Source: Epilithonimonas vandammei (GTDB taxonomy: Bacteria; Bacteroidota; Bacteroidia; Flavobacteriales; Weeksellaceae). From it: a DNA stretch of 64,000 bases. The position numbers were made by a program, and so were the translations under genes. The stretch spans positions 434,001 through 498,000 of the forward strand of contig NZ_CP034161.1 in the NCBI RefSeq assembly GCF_003860525.1, read 5' to 3'. The notes below the pieces were generated by a model. That model worked only from the letters and a program-made list of their open reading frames with translations, was not told the origin of the DNA and did no database searches. Of this stretch, positions 43,780-52,975 are shown piece by piece. How positions within the stretch are numbered: the first letter of the stretch is position 1; every line of letters begins with the position of its first letter.

Positions 43780-44832
43780 TTATTCTTTGTTAAGAAAAGC
43801 ATCCCAACCCTGCGCTGTGAGCGGAATCAGCTGATTAGATCCTCTTGCTATCAGAAAATTATCTTTGTTTTCTGTGGCGTGACCAATGATTGTAAAATCC
43901 GGATGATTTCTTATTTTATCAAAGTCATTGGGGCTAATTGTAAAAAGCAATTCGTAATCTTCACCTCCGTTTAAAGCGGCCATTGCCGGATTAAGATTCA
44001 GTTCATCTGCAGTAGAAATAGTAACGCTGTCCATTGGAACTTTTTCTTCATACAAATGAAATCCTACACCAGATTGATCCGATAAATGAAGTATCTCTGA
44101 TGCTAAACCGTCCGAAACATCAATCATAGAAGATGGTAAAATATCCAATTCTTCCAGTGTTTTTCTGATATCTGTCCTTGCTTCTGGTTTCAGCTGTCTT
44201 TCCAGAATGTAATCATAACCTTCCATTTCAGGCTGCATATTCGGATTAGCAAGATATACGGAATGTTCTCTTTCCAAAATCTGTAATCCCATATAAGCCC
44301 CGCCAAGATCCCCAGTTACAACCAAAAGATCATTGGGTTTTGCACCATTTCTCTTTGTAGTTTTATCTTCGTCTGCTAGACCAATAGCTGTTATACTTAA
44401 TACCAAACCGGCATTGGAACTAGTTGTATCTCCGCCAATTAAGTCTACTTTATACCGATCACATGCTAAAGCAATACCCGAATAAATCTCTTCAAGTGCT
44501 TCTACAGGAAAACGGTTGGAAACCGCAACTGAAACCAGTATTTGAGTAGGAACAGCGTTCATTGCGGCAATATCACTCAGGTTTACTACAACAGCTTTAT
44601 ATCCTAAATGTTTTAGCGGGACGTATCCGAGATTGAAATGAACTCCTTCCGCAAGCATATCTGTGGAAATTACCACTTTTTTATTTCCTGGATCTATAAC
44701 TGCAGCATCATCACCAACCGAAATTTTTGTAGAATCCTGTATAATCTGAAAATGTTGCGTTAGATGTTTTATTAACCCGAACTCTCCAAGTTTTGCTATC
44801 GGCGTTAGGTTTTGTGATTTATCTTCTAGCAT
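43780..44832 (-). CDS. thiL: Thiamine-phosphate kinase
   Basis: A 350-residue ThiL of the PurM-like fold. Conserved signs are SVGDDAAVI, STDMLAEGVHFNL, NLSDIAAMNAVPTQ, the glycine loop GDTTSSNAGL, and the C-terminal MIDVSDGLASEI and GGEDYELLFT. It phosphorylates thiamine phosphate to thiamine diphosphate with ATP. Typical length. It has the same orientation as the thioesterase gene upstream, with a 71-bp gap. Confidence 0.93.
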   Translation of the reverse strand: MLEDKSQNLTPIAKLGEFGLIKHLTQHFQIIQDSTKISVGDDAAVIDPGNKKVVISTDMLAEGVHFNLGYVPLKHLGYKAVVVNLSDIAAMNAVPTQILVSVAVSNRFPVEALEEIYSGIALACDRYKVDLIGGDTTSSNAGLVLSITAIGLADEDKTTKRNGAKPNDLLVVTGDLGGAYMGLQILEREHSVYLANPNMQPEMEGYDYILERQLKPEARTDIRKTLEELDILPSSMIDVSDGLASEILHLSDQSGVGFHLYEEKVPMDSVTISTADELNLNPAMAALNGGEDYELLFTISPNDFDKIRNHPDFTIIGHATENKDNFLIARGSNQLIPLTAQGWDAFLNKE

Positions 44833-44903
44833 TTAATAAATGATATTTGATTAATTATAAACGATTAAAAACAGTCGAAATCGCTCTCAATTACTATTAA
44901 TAT

Positions 44904-45398
44904 TTATTTAAAAATTTCAGAATCAATGTTTTCCGGACGGAAAGGTAGAGTCTTCAGGAATTCTTTTGAAATGATTTGTATATTCGCTGATTTGTATTCG
45001 TTCATTACTTCCATAATGTCTTCAGGCGGTGTTGTGGTTTTTCTGAGCATCATATCTATCCAGACACCCGTAGCTTCGGCTGTTGCACAATGTGTCCCGT
45101 CTGGCAGATAAAATTTATGCACGAACTGATAAATAGATCCGTCTTCCGAGATTGCAGATACCTCCAAGCCAACAAAAACTGTCTGGTCTGCATAGATTTC
45201 CTTGAAGAATGAGTAGCGCTCGTGCAACATAACAGGACCCACGCCCCAGCGGTTCAGTTGGGTTAGTCCAATTTTGTTTTTGTTTAGGAAAGCCATTCTA
45301 GTTTGTGAGCAATAATCCACATAGGTTGAGTTTCCAAGATGACGATTCGCATCAATATCACTCCATCTCACTTCAAATTTATGATAATAAACAGACAT
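44904..45398 (-). CDS. Acyl-CoA thioesterase (hot-dog fold)
   Basis: A 164-residue protein of the 4-hydroxybenzoyl-CoA thioesterase type. EVRWSDIDANRHLGNSTYVDYCSQTRMAFL carries the conserved Asp and the helix of the hot-dog fold. YSFFKEIYADQTVFVGLEV and CATAEATGVWIDM follow. It likely hydrolyses an acyl-CoA; specificity unknown. It is cotranscribed with or upstream of thiL. Confidence 0.85.
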   Translation of the reverse strand: MSVYYHKFEVRWSDIDANRHLGNSTYVDYCSQTRMAFLNKNKIGLTQLNRWGVGPVMLHERYSFFKEIYADQTVFVGLEVSAISEDGSIYQFVHKFYLPDGTHCATAEATGVWIDMMLRKTTTPPEDIMEVMNEYKSANIQIISKEFLKTLPFRPENIDSEIFK

Positions 45399-45432
45399 TT
45401 TATTTAATTTTATGATTGTTCAAAATTAACCA

Positions 45433-45462
45433 TTTGAGGTGGATATTAAAAATGTAATTTTG
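45433..45462 (+). promoter_or_regulatory. Promoter just before a likely leaderless gene
   Basis: TTTG (45433-45436), an 18-bp spacer and TAATTTTG (45455-45462) give the Bacteroidota consensus. The ATG at 45468 lies only 5 bases after the -7 element, about where transcription should begin, so the mRNA may have no leader. Confidence 0.55.
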
Positions 45463-45467
45463 CAATA

Positions 45468-46685
45468 ATGGATTTTAAAAAAAAGAAAATAATTATCATT
45501 GGCGGCGGCGCTTCTGGTTTTTTTGCCGCTGCAAATCTGGATGAGGACAAATATGACGTTTCTATCCTAGAGCAGAATTCGGACGTACTGCAAAAGGTAA
45601 AAATATCCGGCGGCGGACGTTGCAATGTCACCCACGCATGCTTTGATCCGAGAGAGCTCACCAGTTTCTATCCGAGAGGAAGCAAAGAGCTACTCAGTGT
45701 TTTTACAAAATTCCAGCCCGGAGATACAATGGAATGGTTCGAGTCTAGAAATGTTCCCTTAAAAATCGAAAAAGACAACCGGGTATTTCCGGTTTCGGAC
45801 TCTTCACAAAGCATTATCAATGCAATGACTAAAGAAGTGCTTGGAAAAAAATTTGAAATAAAAACCCAGATTTCGGTTTCGGAGATCATCAACCAAGACA
45901 ATAATTATCTGGTTAAAACCAAGCAAGGCGATTTTCTTGCAGACATTATCATTTATTGCACGGGAAGCGCACCTAAATCTTTAAAAATGATTGAAAAACT
46001 TGGTCATAAAATGATAGAGCCTGTTCCGTCACTATTCACATTCAACATTAAAGATGACTTATTGAAGGATCTTCCCGGAACCAGTTTTGAAAACGCCGAA
46101 ATCCAAATTCCTAGCCTGAAAACAGCAGAATCAGGTCCACTTTTGATAACACATTGGGGACTTTCCGGGCCAGCTGTACTCAAAATTTCTGCTTGGGAAG
46201 CAAGAACATTGGCTGAGTTAAAATACCAATTTGAAATCGAGGTAAATTTTATTTCAATACCAATTTCTGAGGCTGAAAACCTTTTAAAAACTTTCAAGAC
46301 ACAAAATCCTAAAAAATCTATCGGGCAATCTAAAATATTTAACGTAACCAACCGATTTTGGAATAAGGTTCTAGAGACCTGCAATATCAATCCGGAAAAG
46401 CAGATTGCTAATATATCCGCAAAAGAGTTGAATGCGATATTGGAAGCTCTGTGCAGAAAAAAAATGCAAGTAACCGGAAAATCTATTTATAAAGATGAGT
46501 TTGTAACTGCCGGCGGTGTAGACCTGCGGGAATTGGATTTTAAAAATATGGAATCCAAACTCTTACCAAATTTTTATATTTGCGGAGAAGTTCTTAATAT
46601 TGATGCAATTACAGGCGGCTTTAATTTTCAAGCCTGCTGGAGTGAAGCTTGGTTAATTTCTCAAAAACTTAATACCAATTCGTGA
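45468..46685 (+). CDS. FAD-dependent oxidoreductase, HI0933/BaiN family
   Basis: A 405-residue flavoprotein. The N-terminal dinucleotide fold is IIIIGGGASGFFAAANL (about 7-23). The family blocks KISGGGRCNVTHA, IIYCTGSAPKS and the C-terminal VTAGGVDLRELDFKNMESKLLPNFYICGEVLNIDAITGGFNFQ are complete. BaiN-like enzymes are flavin-dependent oxidoreductases of uncertain substrate. A close -7 element suggests a leaderless mRNA. Confidence 0.88.
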   Translation: MDFKKKKIIIIGGGASGFFAAANLDEDKYDVSILEQNSDVLQKVKISGGGRCNVTHACFDPRELTSFYPRGSKELLSVFTKFQPGDTMEWFESRNVPLKIEKDNRVFPVSDSSQSIINAMTKEVLGKKFEIKTQISVSEIINQDNNYLVKTKQGDFLADIIIYCTGSAPKSLKMIEKLGHKMIEPVPSLFTFNIKDDLLKDLPGTSFENAEIQIPSLKTAESGPLLITHWGLSGPAVLKISAWEARTLAELKYQFEIEVNFISIPISEAENLLKTFKTQNPKKSIGQSKIFNVTNRFWNKVLETCNINPEKQIANISAKELNAILEALCRKKMQVTGKSIYKDEFVTAGGVDLRELDFKNMESKLLPNFYICGEVLNIDAITGGFNFQACWSEAWLISQKLNTNS

Positions 46686-46722
46686 AAATTTAGCTAAATT
46701 TGACAAAACTATTTTATCCATA

Positions 46723-47055
46723 ATGAAATATCCTAAAATTATATTCAAATTATTTACCTTATCATTGTTTGCATTGATGATTTCTTGCCAAACAAGAGTG
46801 GTGAGTCCTAACAAACCAATGAATGACAATACATTAGAGCTTTATAAAACCTACACCATACAGACTAATGATACTAAAAATCAAAAACTGCAAATCATAA
46901 AAGTAGATGCTGATAAAATATATGGAAAAGATAAATCTGGTGCTGTTGTAGAAATCCCGAGAAGTGATGTACGCGAAATCAAAAAGCCTGATATTTTATC
47001 TTCCGTGATTATTGGTGCTGCTGCTCTTGCTGCTGTAATCTTTATTCCCATCTAA
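46723..47055 (+). CDS. Lipoprotein with C-terminal membrane helix
   Basis: A 110-residue lipoprotein (lipobox MISCQTR). A small beta domain (LYKTYTIQTND... KLQIIKVDADKIYGKD) is followed by a hydrophobic C-terminal helix (SVIIGAAALAAVIFIPI). The same layout occurs in the gene at 50457, so the two are probably paralogs. It ends 60 bp inside the convergent DUF2809 gene. Function unknown. Confidence 0.7.
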   Translation: MKYPKIIFKLFTLSLFALMISCQTRVVSPNKPMNDNTLELYKTYTIQTNDTKNQKLQIIKVDADKIYGKDKSGAVVEIPRSDVREIKKPDILSSVIIGAAALAAVIFIPI

Positions 47056-47388
47056 TATGATAAACAAAAAAATCACTGCGCAGCCCGCAAAATAACAGAG
47101 AATATCAATCCAGCTGAATGAGTTGCCAAGTATAATCATGACAATGCGATTGTCTTTGAAACCCAATAATTCTCCGAAGTGAAAATATTGGGCAAACTCA
47201 ATCAGGCAGGAAAAAATGAAAATCCCGACAATCAATTTTGTTGGATTGAAATCGAAAAATGCTTTGATGAAATAATACATCAACATTACAACGAAAACAT
47301 CACCCAAATAAGCTCTTACGAAGAAGATGTTTTTAAGTTCTGTAGCAATCAGAAAGCTTTTGTAATAGAATTTAAAATTAATTTTCAC
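46996..47388 (-). CDS. DUF2809 membrane protein
   Basis: A protein of about 130 residues starting at a GTG at 47388; a longer TTG-start frame to 47424 is less likely. Four hydrophobic helices and the family motif GDVFVVMLMYYFIKAFFDF, then CLIEFAQYFHFGELLGF and ILGNSFSWIDILCYFAGC, identify DUF2809. Function unknown. Its 3' end overlaps the convergent lipoprotein gene by 60 bp. Confidence 0.75.
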   Translation of the reverse strand: MKINFKFYYKSFLIATELKNIFFVRAYLGDVFVVMLMYYFIKAFFDFNPTKLIVGIFIFSCLIEFAQYFHFGELLGFKDNRIVMIILGNSFSWIDILCYFAGCAVIFLFIILDGNKDYSSKSSSTNNHGR

Positions 47389-47533
47389 AGCATTGTTTTT
47401 AACTAAAACAGAAAATCGTGGCAATTATTACTTCGATTTTTTTTATTAAAAAAGTTACTCCAACAGTGAATTTTAATTGATGACAATTTCGGTTTGATTT
47501 TTGAAAAGGAAACTCTAACCAAATCTGATTATT

Positions 47534-47710
47534 ATGAAAAATCTATTGTTTATCGGAATATTATCATCACTTATCGTCAGTTGTGTACCGGATAAAGAGA
47601 AAAGAGATAAAAGAAAGGCCGATCACAGTGCAGAACATATGAGAAACAAAGGTGTAGATTCTGCTGCGCTTTCTACAGATAAAAAGGTAGATATAGTCGG
47701 TGTAAAATAG
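47534..47710 (+). CDS. Very small lipoprotein, 58 aa
   Basis: ATG at 47534 starts a 58-residue product with signal peptide and lipobox LIVSCVPD, followed by a strongly charged Lys/Arg/Asp segment (KEKRDKRKADHSAEHMRNK) and a polar tail. Its TAG stop ends at 47710, the base before the mutS stop on the other strand. It is short, but the lipobox makes it convincing. Function unknown. Confidence 0.7.
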   Translation: MKNLLFIGILSSLIVSCVPDKEKRDKRKADHSAEHMRNKGVDSAALSTDKKVDIVGVK

Positions 47711-50290
47711 TTATTTCCCGATCATCTTTTTAATTGCATTAAGTTTCATCAAAGCTTCAATTGGCGTCAAAGTATTGATGTCGATTTTTGTCAATTCTTC
47801 GCGGATATTTTCCAGAACCGGATCATCCAACTGGAAAAACGAAAGCTGAAGATTTTCTTCGGTCACGCGTTTTATTTTCTCTCCAGAATCTTGAGTTGTT
47901 CTGGTTGATTCTAGAGTTTTAAGAATCTCGTTCGCACGATTCACGACTTTTGAAGGCATTCCAGCTAACTTAGCCACGTGAATACCAAAACTATGTTCAC
48001 TTCCTCCGGAAATCAGTTTTCTAAGGAATATAATATTGCCTTTTGCTTCTTGAATGGAGACGTGGAAGTTCTTGATTCTCTCGAAATTCACAGACATTTC
48101 GTTCAGTTCGTGATAATGCGTTGCGAATAACGTTTTCGGTTGTGTCGGATGTTGGTGAAGATATTCTGCAATGGCCCACGCAATGGAAACACCATCGTAA
48201 GTAGAAGTTCCACGTCCGATTTCGTCCAACAAAATCAAACTTCTGTCCGAGATATTATTAAGAATATTCGCAGCTTCATTCATTTCCACCATAAAAGTCG
48301 ATTCGCCGGCAGACAAATTATCTGTTGCACCAACTCTAGTAAAAATCTTGTCCAAAGTTCCAATTTCAGCGTGTTTTGCAGGAACAAAACTTCCGATTTG
48401 AGCCAGCAAAGCAATAATCGCAGTTTGTCTCAAAATCGCGGATTTACCGGCCATATTCGGTCCGGTTACCATTATAATCTGTTGAGAATCTCTATCTAAA
48501 AAAACATCATTCGGGATATAAGATTCGCCTAGCGGTAAAGATTTTTCAATGATTGGATGTCGTCCTTCCTGGATGTCAATTGTGAAAGAATCATTCAGAA
48601 TCGGTTTGGTATAATTATCCTCCACAGATAACTCGGACAATCCAACAGCGCAATCCAATTCTCCAATTAGTTTCGAATTTTCTTGTAACTGGTCAATATA
48701 AATGAGAACATTTTCACAGATATTTCTGTAAAGTTCCAATTCTAATTTTCCAATTTTTTCTTCAGCGCCAAGAATTTGATTTTCATATTCTTTCAGCTCT
48801 TCGGTGATGTAACGTTCTGCATTTACCAAAGTCTGTTTTCTGATCCAATCTTCAGGAACTTTGTCTTTATGTGTATTTCGAACTTCGATATAATATCCGA
48901 AAACACCATTGAAATCAATTTTCAAACTTGTGATTCCAGTTCTTTCGATTTCACGTTGACACATATCGTCTAAGAAACCACGGCCTTTACTTTGAAGATT
49001 TCTCAAATGATCCAATTCTTCCGAAATTCCTTCTTTGATGACATTTCCTTTGTTGATGTTGACAGGAAGTTCATGATTCAAATGGTCATTAATTAAAGTA
49101 ATCAATTCTTCAAGATTGATGAAAGGGTCAATCCAAGCCAGAACATCCGGAAATTTTAACAGATGTTTTCTGATTTCATTAATATTAATGATACTTTGAC
49201 GGAGATAACCTAATTCTTTCGGTGAAATCTTTTCAGCCGCTAATTTTCCAATTAACCTATCCAAATCAGAAATACCTTTCAACAAATCTTTGATGTCGTA
49301 TTTCAAAGAATCTTCTTTATTTAGGAATTCAATCAGGCTTAATCTTCTGTTGATATCGCTGATGTTTTTCAAAGGAAGAATCAATCGTCGTCTCAGCAAT
49401 CTTCCGCCCATTGGCGTAGACGTTTTATCAATAATATCAAGAAGGGATTTTCCATTATGATTTGCTGGATAAACAATCTCGAGATTTCTCAAAGTGAAAT
49501 TATCCATCATCAGATAATCATCCTGCGGAATCACTTGGATTCTCGTAATATGCTGCAACAATGCGTGATGCGTATCTTCAACCAAATAAGCGAAAATAGC
49601 TCCTGCAGCCGTAATTCCCAATTTATGTTCATCAATTCCAAAACCTTTCAAAGATTGTGTTTTGAAATGTGAAGTCAGTTTTTCGTAAGCATAAGGATAT
49701 TTGAACGCCCAATCTTCCAGCTTGAAAACATTCTTATTTCTAAGTTGATTCGGAATCTCAGAAGTTCTTTGATAAATAATCTCGCTCGGGTCAAAAGTGT
49801 GAACGATGTGAAGCAATTTTTCTAGGTTTCCTTCACTCACGAGAAATTCACCAGTGGAAACATCCACAAGCGCCATTCCGTATTTTTCTTTTTCTTTATG
49901 AAGAGAAAGTAGAAAGTTATTTTTCTTTGAAGTCAGAACTTGGTCGTTGAAGGTTACACCTGGCGTCACCAACTCTGTAACCCCACGTTTTACAATTCCT
50001 TTGACAGATTTTGGGTCTTCCAATTGGTCGCAAATTGCAACGCGCATTCCGGCTCTTACAAGCTTTGGAAGATAAGAATCTACGGAATGATGCGGAAATC
50101 CGGCCAATTCGATATGACCTTCGCCATTGGCTCTTTTGGTGAGAACAATCCCAAGAATCTGCGATGTTTTTATTGCATCTTGTCCAAAAGTTTCGTAGAA
50201 ATCTCCTACTCGGAACAATAACAATGCATCAGGATATTTCGCCTTAATTGTATTGTATTGCGTCATTAACGGAGTTTCTTTCTTTGCCAA
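47711..50290 (-). CDS. mutS: DNA mismatch repair ATPase MutS
   Basis: An 859-residue MutS. The N-terminal mismatch domain has the Phe-x-Glu reader (GDFYETFG, about 28-35). Then come the connector, lever/clamp domains and the ATPase with Walker A GPNMAGKSAIL (about 615), Walker B ILLDEIGRGTSTYDG, and the signature FATHYHELN. It detects mismatches and starts repair. The 163-residue lipoprotein gene is divergent from its start. Confidence 0.97.
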   Translation of the reverse strand: MAKKETPLMTQYNTIKAKYPDALLLFRVGDFYETFGQDAIKTSQILGIVLTKRANGEGHIELAGFPHHSVDSYLPKLVRAGMRVAICDQLEDPKSVKGIVKRGVTELVTPGVTFNDQVLTSKKNNFLLSLHKEKEKYGMALVDVSTGEFLVSEGNLEKLLHIVHTFDPSEIIYQRTSEIPNQLRNKNVFKLEDWAFKYPYAYEKLTSHFKTQSLKGFGIDEHKLGITAAGAIFAYLVEDTHHALLQHITRIQVIPQDDYLMMDNFTLRNLEIVYPANHNGKSLLDIIDKTSTPMGGRLLRRRLILPLKNISDINRRLSLIEFLNKEDSLKYDIKDLLKGISDLDRLIGKLAAEKISPKELGYLRQSIININEIRKHLLKFPDVLAWIDPFINLEELITLINDHLNHELPVNINKGNVIKEGISEELDHLRNLQSKGRGFLDDMCQREIERTGITSLKIDFNGVFGYYIEVRNTHKDKVPEDWIRKQTLVNAERYITEELKEYENQILGAEEKIGKLELELYRNICENVLIYIDQLQENSKLIGELDCAVGLSELSVEDNYTKPILNDSFTIDIQEGRHPIIEKSLPLGESYIPNDVFLDRDSQQIIMVTGPNMAGKSAILRQTAIIALLAQIGSFVPAKHAEIGTLDKIFTRVGATDNLSAGESTFMVEMNEAANILNNISDRSLILLDEIGRGTSTYDGVSIAWAIAEYLHQHPTQPKTLFATHYHELNEMSVNFERIKNFHVSIQEAKGNIIFLRKLISGGSEHSFGIHVAKLAGMPSKVVNRANEILKTLESTRTTQDSGEKIKRVTEENLQLSFFQLDDPVLENIREELTKIDINTLTPIEALMKLNAIKKMIGK

Positions 50291-50444
50291 TTTCCTGAAT
50301 TTTAGAAGCGCTAAAATACGAAATTAATTAAGAGAATTGTTTTATGTTAATTCCAAAAGATATTCAGCTTTTTATAATAAAAATGAGAACGGACAATAAA
50401 AATCATCGTTTAAAAAGAAAACCATAAATAATCCGTTTAATTAT

Positions 50445-50452
50445 TAAATTTG
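50445..50452 (+). promoter_or_regulatory. -7 element close to a start codon
   Basis: TAAATTTG at 50445-50452, four bases before the ATG at 50457, matches TAnnTTTG. A -33 TTTG is not evident. If used, the transcript would be leaderless. Confidence 0.4.
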
Positions 50453-50456
50453 ATCT

Positions 50457-50948
50457 ATGAAAAAATATCTATACCTCTTATTTTTATCATTATCGTTATC
50501 TAATTGTTATACCTACAAAGCAAGCGCAGAATCTGATGATGTAAAAGAAACGCAGCAGGAAACACGGCAAAAGTTGAAGAAGCAAATGACTGATAATGTA
50601 ACTTCTATGGATCAGGCCGATTTATCTGCGACACCTTCAAATAAAACAATACCTGTAAATACCAATAAACCAAAAGCTACAAACATTATGGAAAAGCTGG
50701 AACCTAATAAGTTCTACAAAATTGATGTAGCGGAAAAGAGCTATAAAATCCAGGTGGATAAATGGGAAAGTGATTCTCTAGTGGCTCATGTTATTCATAA
50801 GCCCAAAAAAATTCTAAAATTTCATAAGAATCAGATCAATCAGTCTACTATAGCCGAAAGACGATTTTCACAACCTGTGGCAGATATTATTACCGTAACG
50901 GCATATGCGGGGATAGGTGCTGGAATTTGGGCGATTATCAAAAAATAA
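50457..50948 (+). CDS. Lipoprotein with C-terminal membrane helix, second copy
   Basis: A 163-residue lipoprotein (lipobox LSNCYTYK). A long charged Gln/Lys linker (about 25-85), then a small beta domain (EPNKFYKIDVAEKSYKIQVDKWESDSLVAHV), and a hydrophobic C-terminal helix (VTAYAGIGAGIWAIIKK). The order of parts matches the 110-residue lipoprotein at 46723. Function unknown. Divergent from mutS. Confidence 0.7.
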   Translation: MKKYLYLLFLSLSLSNCYTYKASAESDDVKETQQETRQKLKKQMTDNVTSMDQADLSATPSNKTIPVNTNKPKATNIMEKLEPNKFYKIDVAEKSYKIQVDKWESDSLVAHVIHKPKKILKFHKNQINQSTIAERRFSQPVADIITVTAYAGIGAGIWAIIKK

Positions 50949-51122
50949 AAATTGAATACTATTGATAGATCCAACAAAATCAATCATTTGTTTAATTTTA
51001 TATAATTATCATAAATAATATCAGTTAAAAATTATTTTTAGTTATTCCAAATAACCTCATATTTGTACTGAAAAACTATAACCGCCTATCAAAAAAATAA
51101 AAGTTTGAATAAATCTACCACA

Positions 51123-52532
51123 ATGAAGGTTGAACAAATATATACTGGCTGTCTTGCGCAAGGTGCGTACTACATTGTTTCCGAAAACGAAGCGGCAATT
51201 ATTGATCCGCTAAGAGAAGTGAAACCTTATTTGGAGCGTTTGGAGAAAGACAACGTGAAACTCAAATATATTTTTGAAACGCATTTTCACGCAGATTTTG
51301 TTTCTGGACATTTGGATTTATCAAAGAAAACCGATGCTCCAATTGTTTTTGGACCCACAGCAAAACCTGATTTTAAAGCAATTATTGCTGAGGATAATCA
51401 GTTTTTTGAGATTGGAAAAATCAAAATCAAAGTTCTTCACACACCGGGACATACTTTGGAAAGTTCCACTTTTCTTTTGATTGATGAAGAAGGGAAAGAA
51501 ACAGCCATTTTCTCAGGCGACACCTTATTTTTAGGCGATGTTGGAAGACCGGATTTAGCGCAGAAAGCAGGAGAAATTGACGAAAGAGATTTAGCAGGAA
51601 TGCTTTACGAAAGTCTTCAAAACAAGATTTTACCTTTGGATGATTCGATTACGGTTTATCCGGCTCACGGTGCTGGTTCCGCTTGCGGAAAAAATATGCA
51701 GAAAGAAACAGTAGATACTTTGGGAAATCAGAAAAGAACCAATTATGCACTTAATCAACCTAACAAAGAATCTTTTATTAATGAAGTTCTTGACGGATTA
51801 ACTGCTCCGCCAAAATATTTCGGGATGAATGTCGCAATGAACAAAGGCGGTTACGCAAGTTTTGACCAAGTTCTGAAAAAAGGAAAAAATCCGTTGTCTG
51901 TGGAAGAATTTGAAATTGCGGCTGAAGAAACCGGAGCTTTGATTTTGGATACAAGAAGTGCGGCGGTTTTTCATAAAGGTTTTGTTCCAAACTCAATCAA
52001 TATAGGAATCAAAGGTGATTTTGCACCTTGGGTCGGCGCTATGATTGTGGATGTTCAACAGCCGATTCTTTTGGTTTCTGACGAAGGAACTGAGGAAGAA
52101 GTCATTACAAGACTAAGCAGAGTTGGATTTGATAATGTTTTAGGCTTTTTGGACGGAAGTTTTGAAGCTTGGAAAAATTCAGGAAAAGAAACCGACGAAA
52201 TTAGAAGAATCTCTGCAGAAGAATTTGCTGGTGAATTTTCTGAAAATATGAAAGTTGTTGATGTGAGAAAAGAGTCAGAATACGAAGCAGAACATATCAA
52301 TGACGCTTACAGTAAACCTTTGGCTTACATCAATGATTGGGTTAATTCTTTAGATAATTCTGAACATTTTTATATTCATTGTGCTGGAGGTTACAGGAGT
52401 ATGATTGCGGCAAGTATTTTGCAGGCAAGAGGTTATAGAAATTTCACTGAGGTTGACGGTGGCTTCAATGCGATTAAGAAAACAGAGAAATTTCCATTGA
52501 GTAATTTTGTATGTCAAAGTAAAACTTTGTAG
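51123..52532 (+). CDS. Metallo-beta-lactamase and rhodanese fusion, persulfide dioxygenase-like
   Basis: A 469-residue protein starting at ATG 51123. The N-terminal MBL domain has THFHADFVSGH (about 52-62), TPGHT, and SGDTLFLGDVGRPDL, as in ETHE1-like persulfide dioxygenases. Two rhodanese-like domains follow. The first (about 265-355) lacks the catalytic Cys (LVSDEGTEEE). The second has CAGGYRS with the active Cys. It likely oxidises or shuttles sulfane sulfur. The thioredoxin gene follows 39 bp later. Confidence 0.88.
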   Translation: MKVEQIYTGCLAQGAYYIVSENEAAIIDPLREVKPYLERLEKDNVKLKYIFETHFHADFVSGHLDLSKKTDAPIVFGPTAKPDFKAIIAEDNQFFEIGKIKIKVLHTPGHTLESSTFLLIDEEGKETAIFSGDTLFLGDVGRPDLAQKAGEIDERDLAGMLYESLQNKILPLDDSITVYPAHGAGSACGKNMQKETVDTLGNQKRTNYALNQPNKESFINEVLDGLTAPPKYFGMNVAMNKGGYASFDQVLKKGKNPLSVEEFEIAAEETGALILDTRSAAVFHKGFVPNSINIGIKGDFAPWVGAMIVDVQQPILLVSDEGTEEEVITRLSRVGFDNVLGFLDGSFEAWKNSGKETDEIRRISAEEFAGEFSENMKVVDVRKESEYEAEHINDAYSKPLAYINDWVNSLDNSEHFYIHCAGGYRSMIAASILQARGYRNFTEVDGGFNAIKKTEKFPLSNFVCQSKTL

Positions 52533-52571
52533 AATCTAACATCTAAAACTTAACTTCTAATATCTTTTTTT

Positions 52572-52874
52572 ATGTCACAGAAATTTCAAGAACTAATACA
52601 ATCCGAACGTCCTGTTTTGATTGACTTTTTTGCAACGTGGTGTCAACCTTGCAAAGTTCAGTCTTCCGTTCTTAACTCGGTAAAAGAACAAATTGGAGAC
52701 AAGGCCAGAATTGTCAAGATCGATGTGGATCAATTTCCAACAATTGCATCAGAAAATGGTGTTCGTGGCGTTCCGACTTTAGCGATTTTCAAAAATGGAG
52801 AATTGCTTTGGAAAGAAAGTGGTGTTCACGATGTTAATTCTTTGGTTAGTTTGCTGGAGCAGTATTCTAATTAG
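52572..52874 (+). CDS. Thioredoxin
   Basis: A 100-residue cytosolic protein with the redox motif WCQPC (about 22-26) and the cis-Pro loop GVPTLAIFKNGE. Typical thioredoxin length with a slightly short C terminus. Placed after the sulfur-handling fusion, it may reduce its products or persulfides. Whether it is the main thioredoxin (trxA) or a paralog cannot be told here. Confidence 0.85.
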   Translation: MSQKFQELIQSERPVLIDFFATWCQPCKVQSSVLNSVKEQIGDKARIVKIDVDQFPTIASENGVRGVPTLAIFKNGELLWKESGVHDVNSLVSLLEQYSN

Positions 52875-52892
52875 AAAAAAAGGTATAAAATT

Positions 52893-52962
52893 TTGTCATT
52901 GACTTAATCGAATCTTTAATTTCTGAAAGAATCACAAGATCTAGATTCCTCCGGAATGACAA
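52893..52962. repeat. Degenerate palindromic intergenic repeat
   Basis: TTGTCATT (52893-52900) and AATGACAA (52955-52962) are complementary, and GAATC/GATTC pairs lie inside. The right part, TAGATTCCTCCGGAATGACAA, has the look of a widespread repeat unit. The left arm is worn. Confidence 0.4.
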
Positions 52963-52975
52963 TATCGGATGAAGT

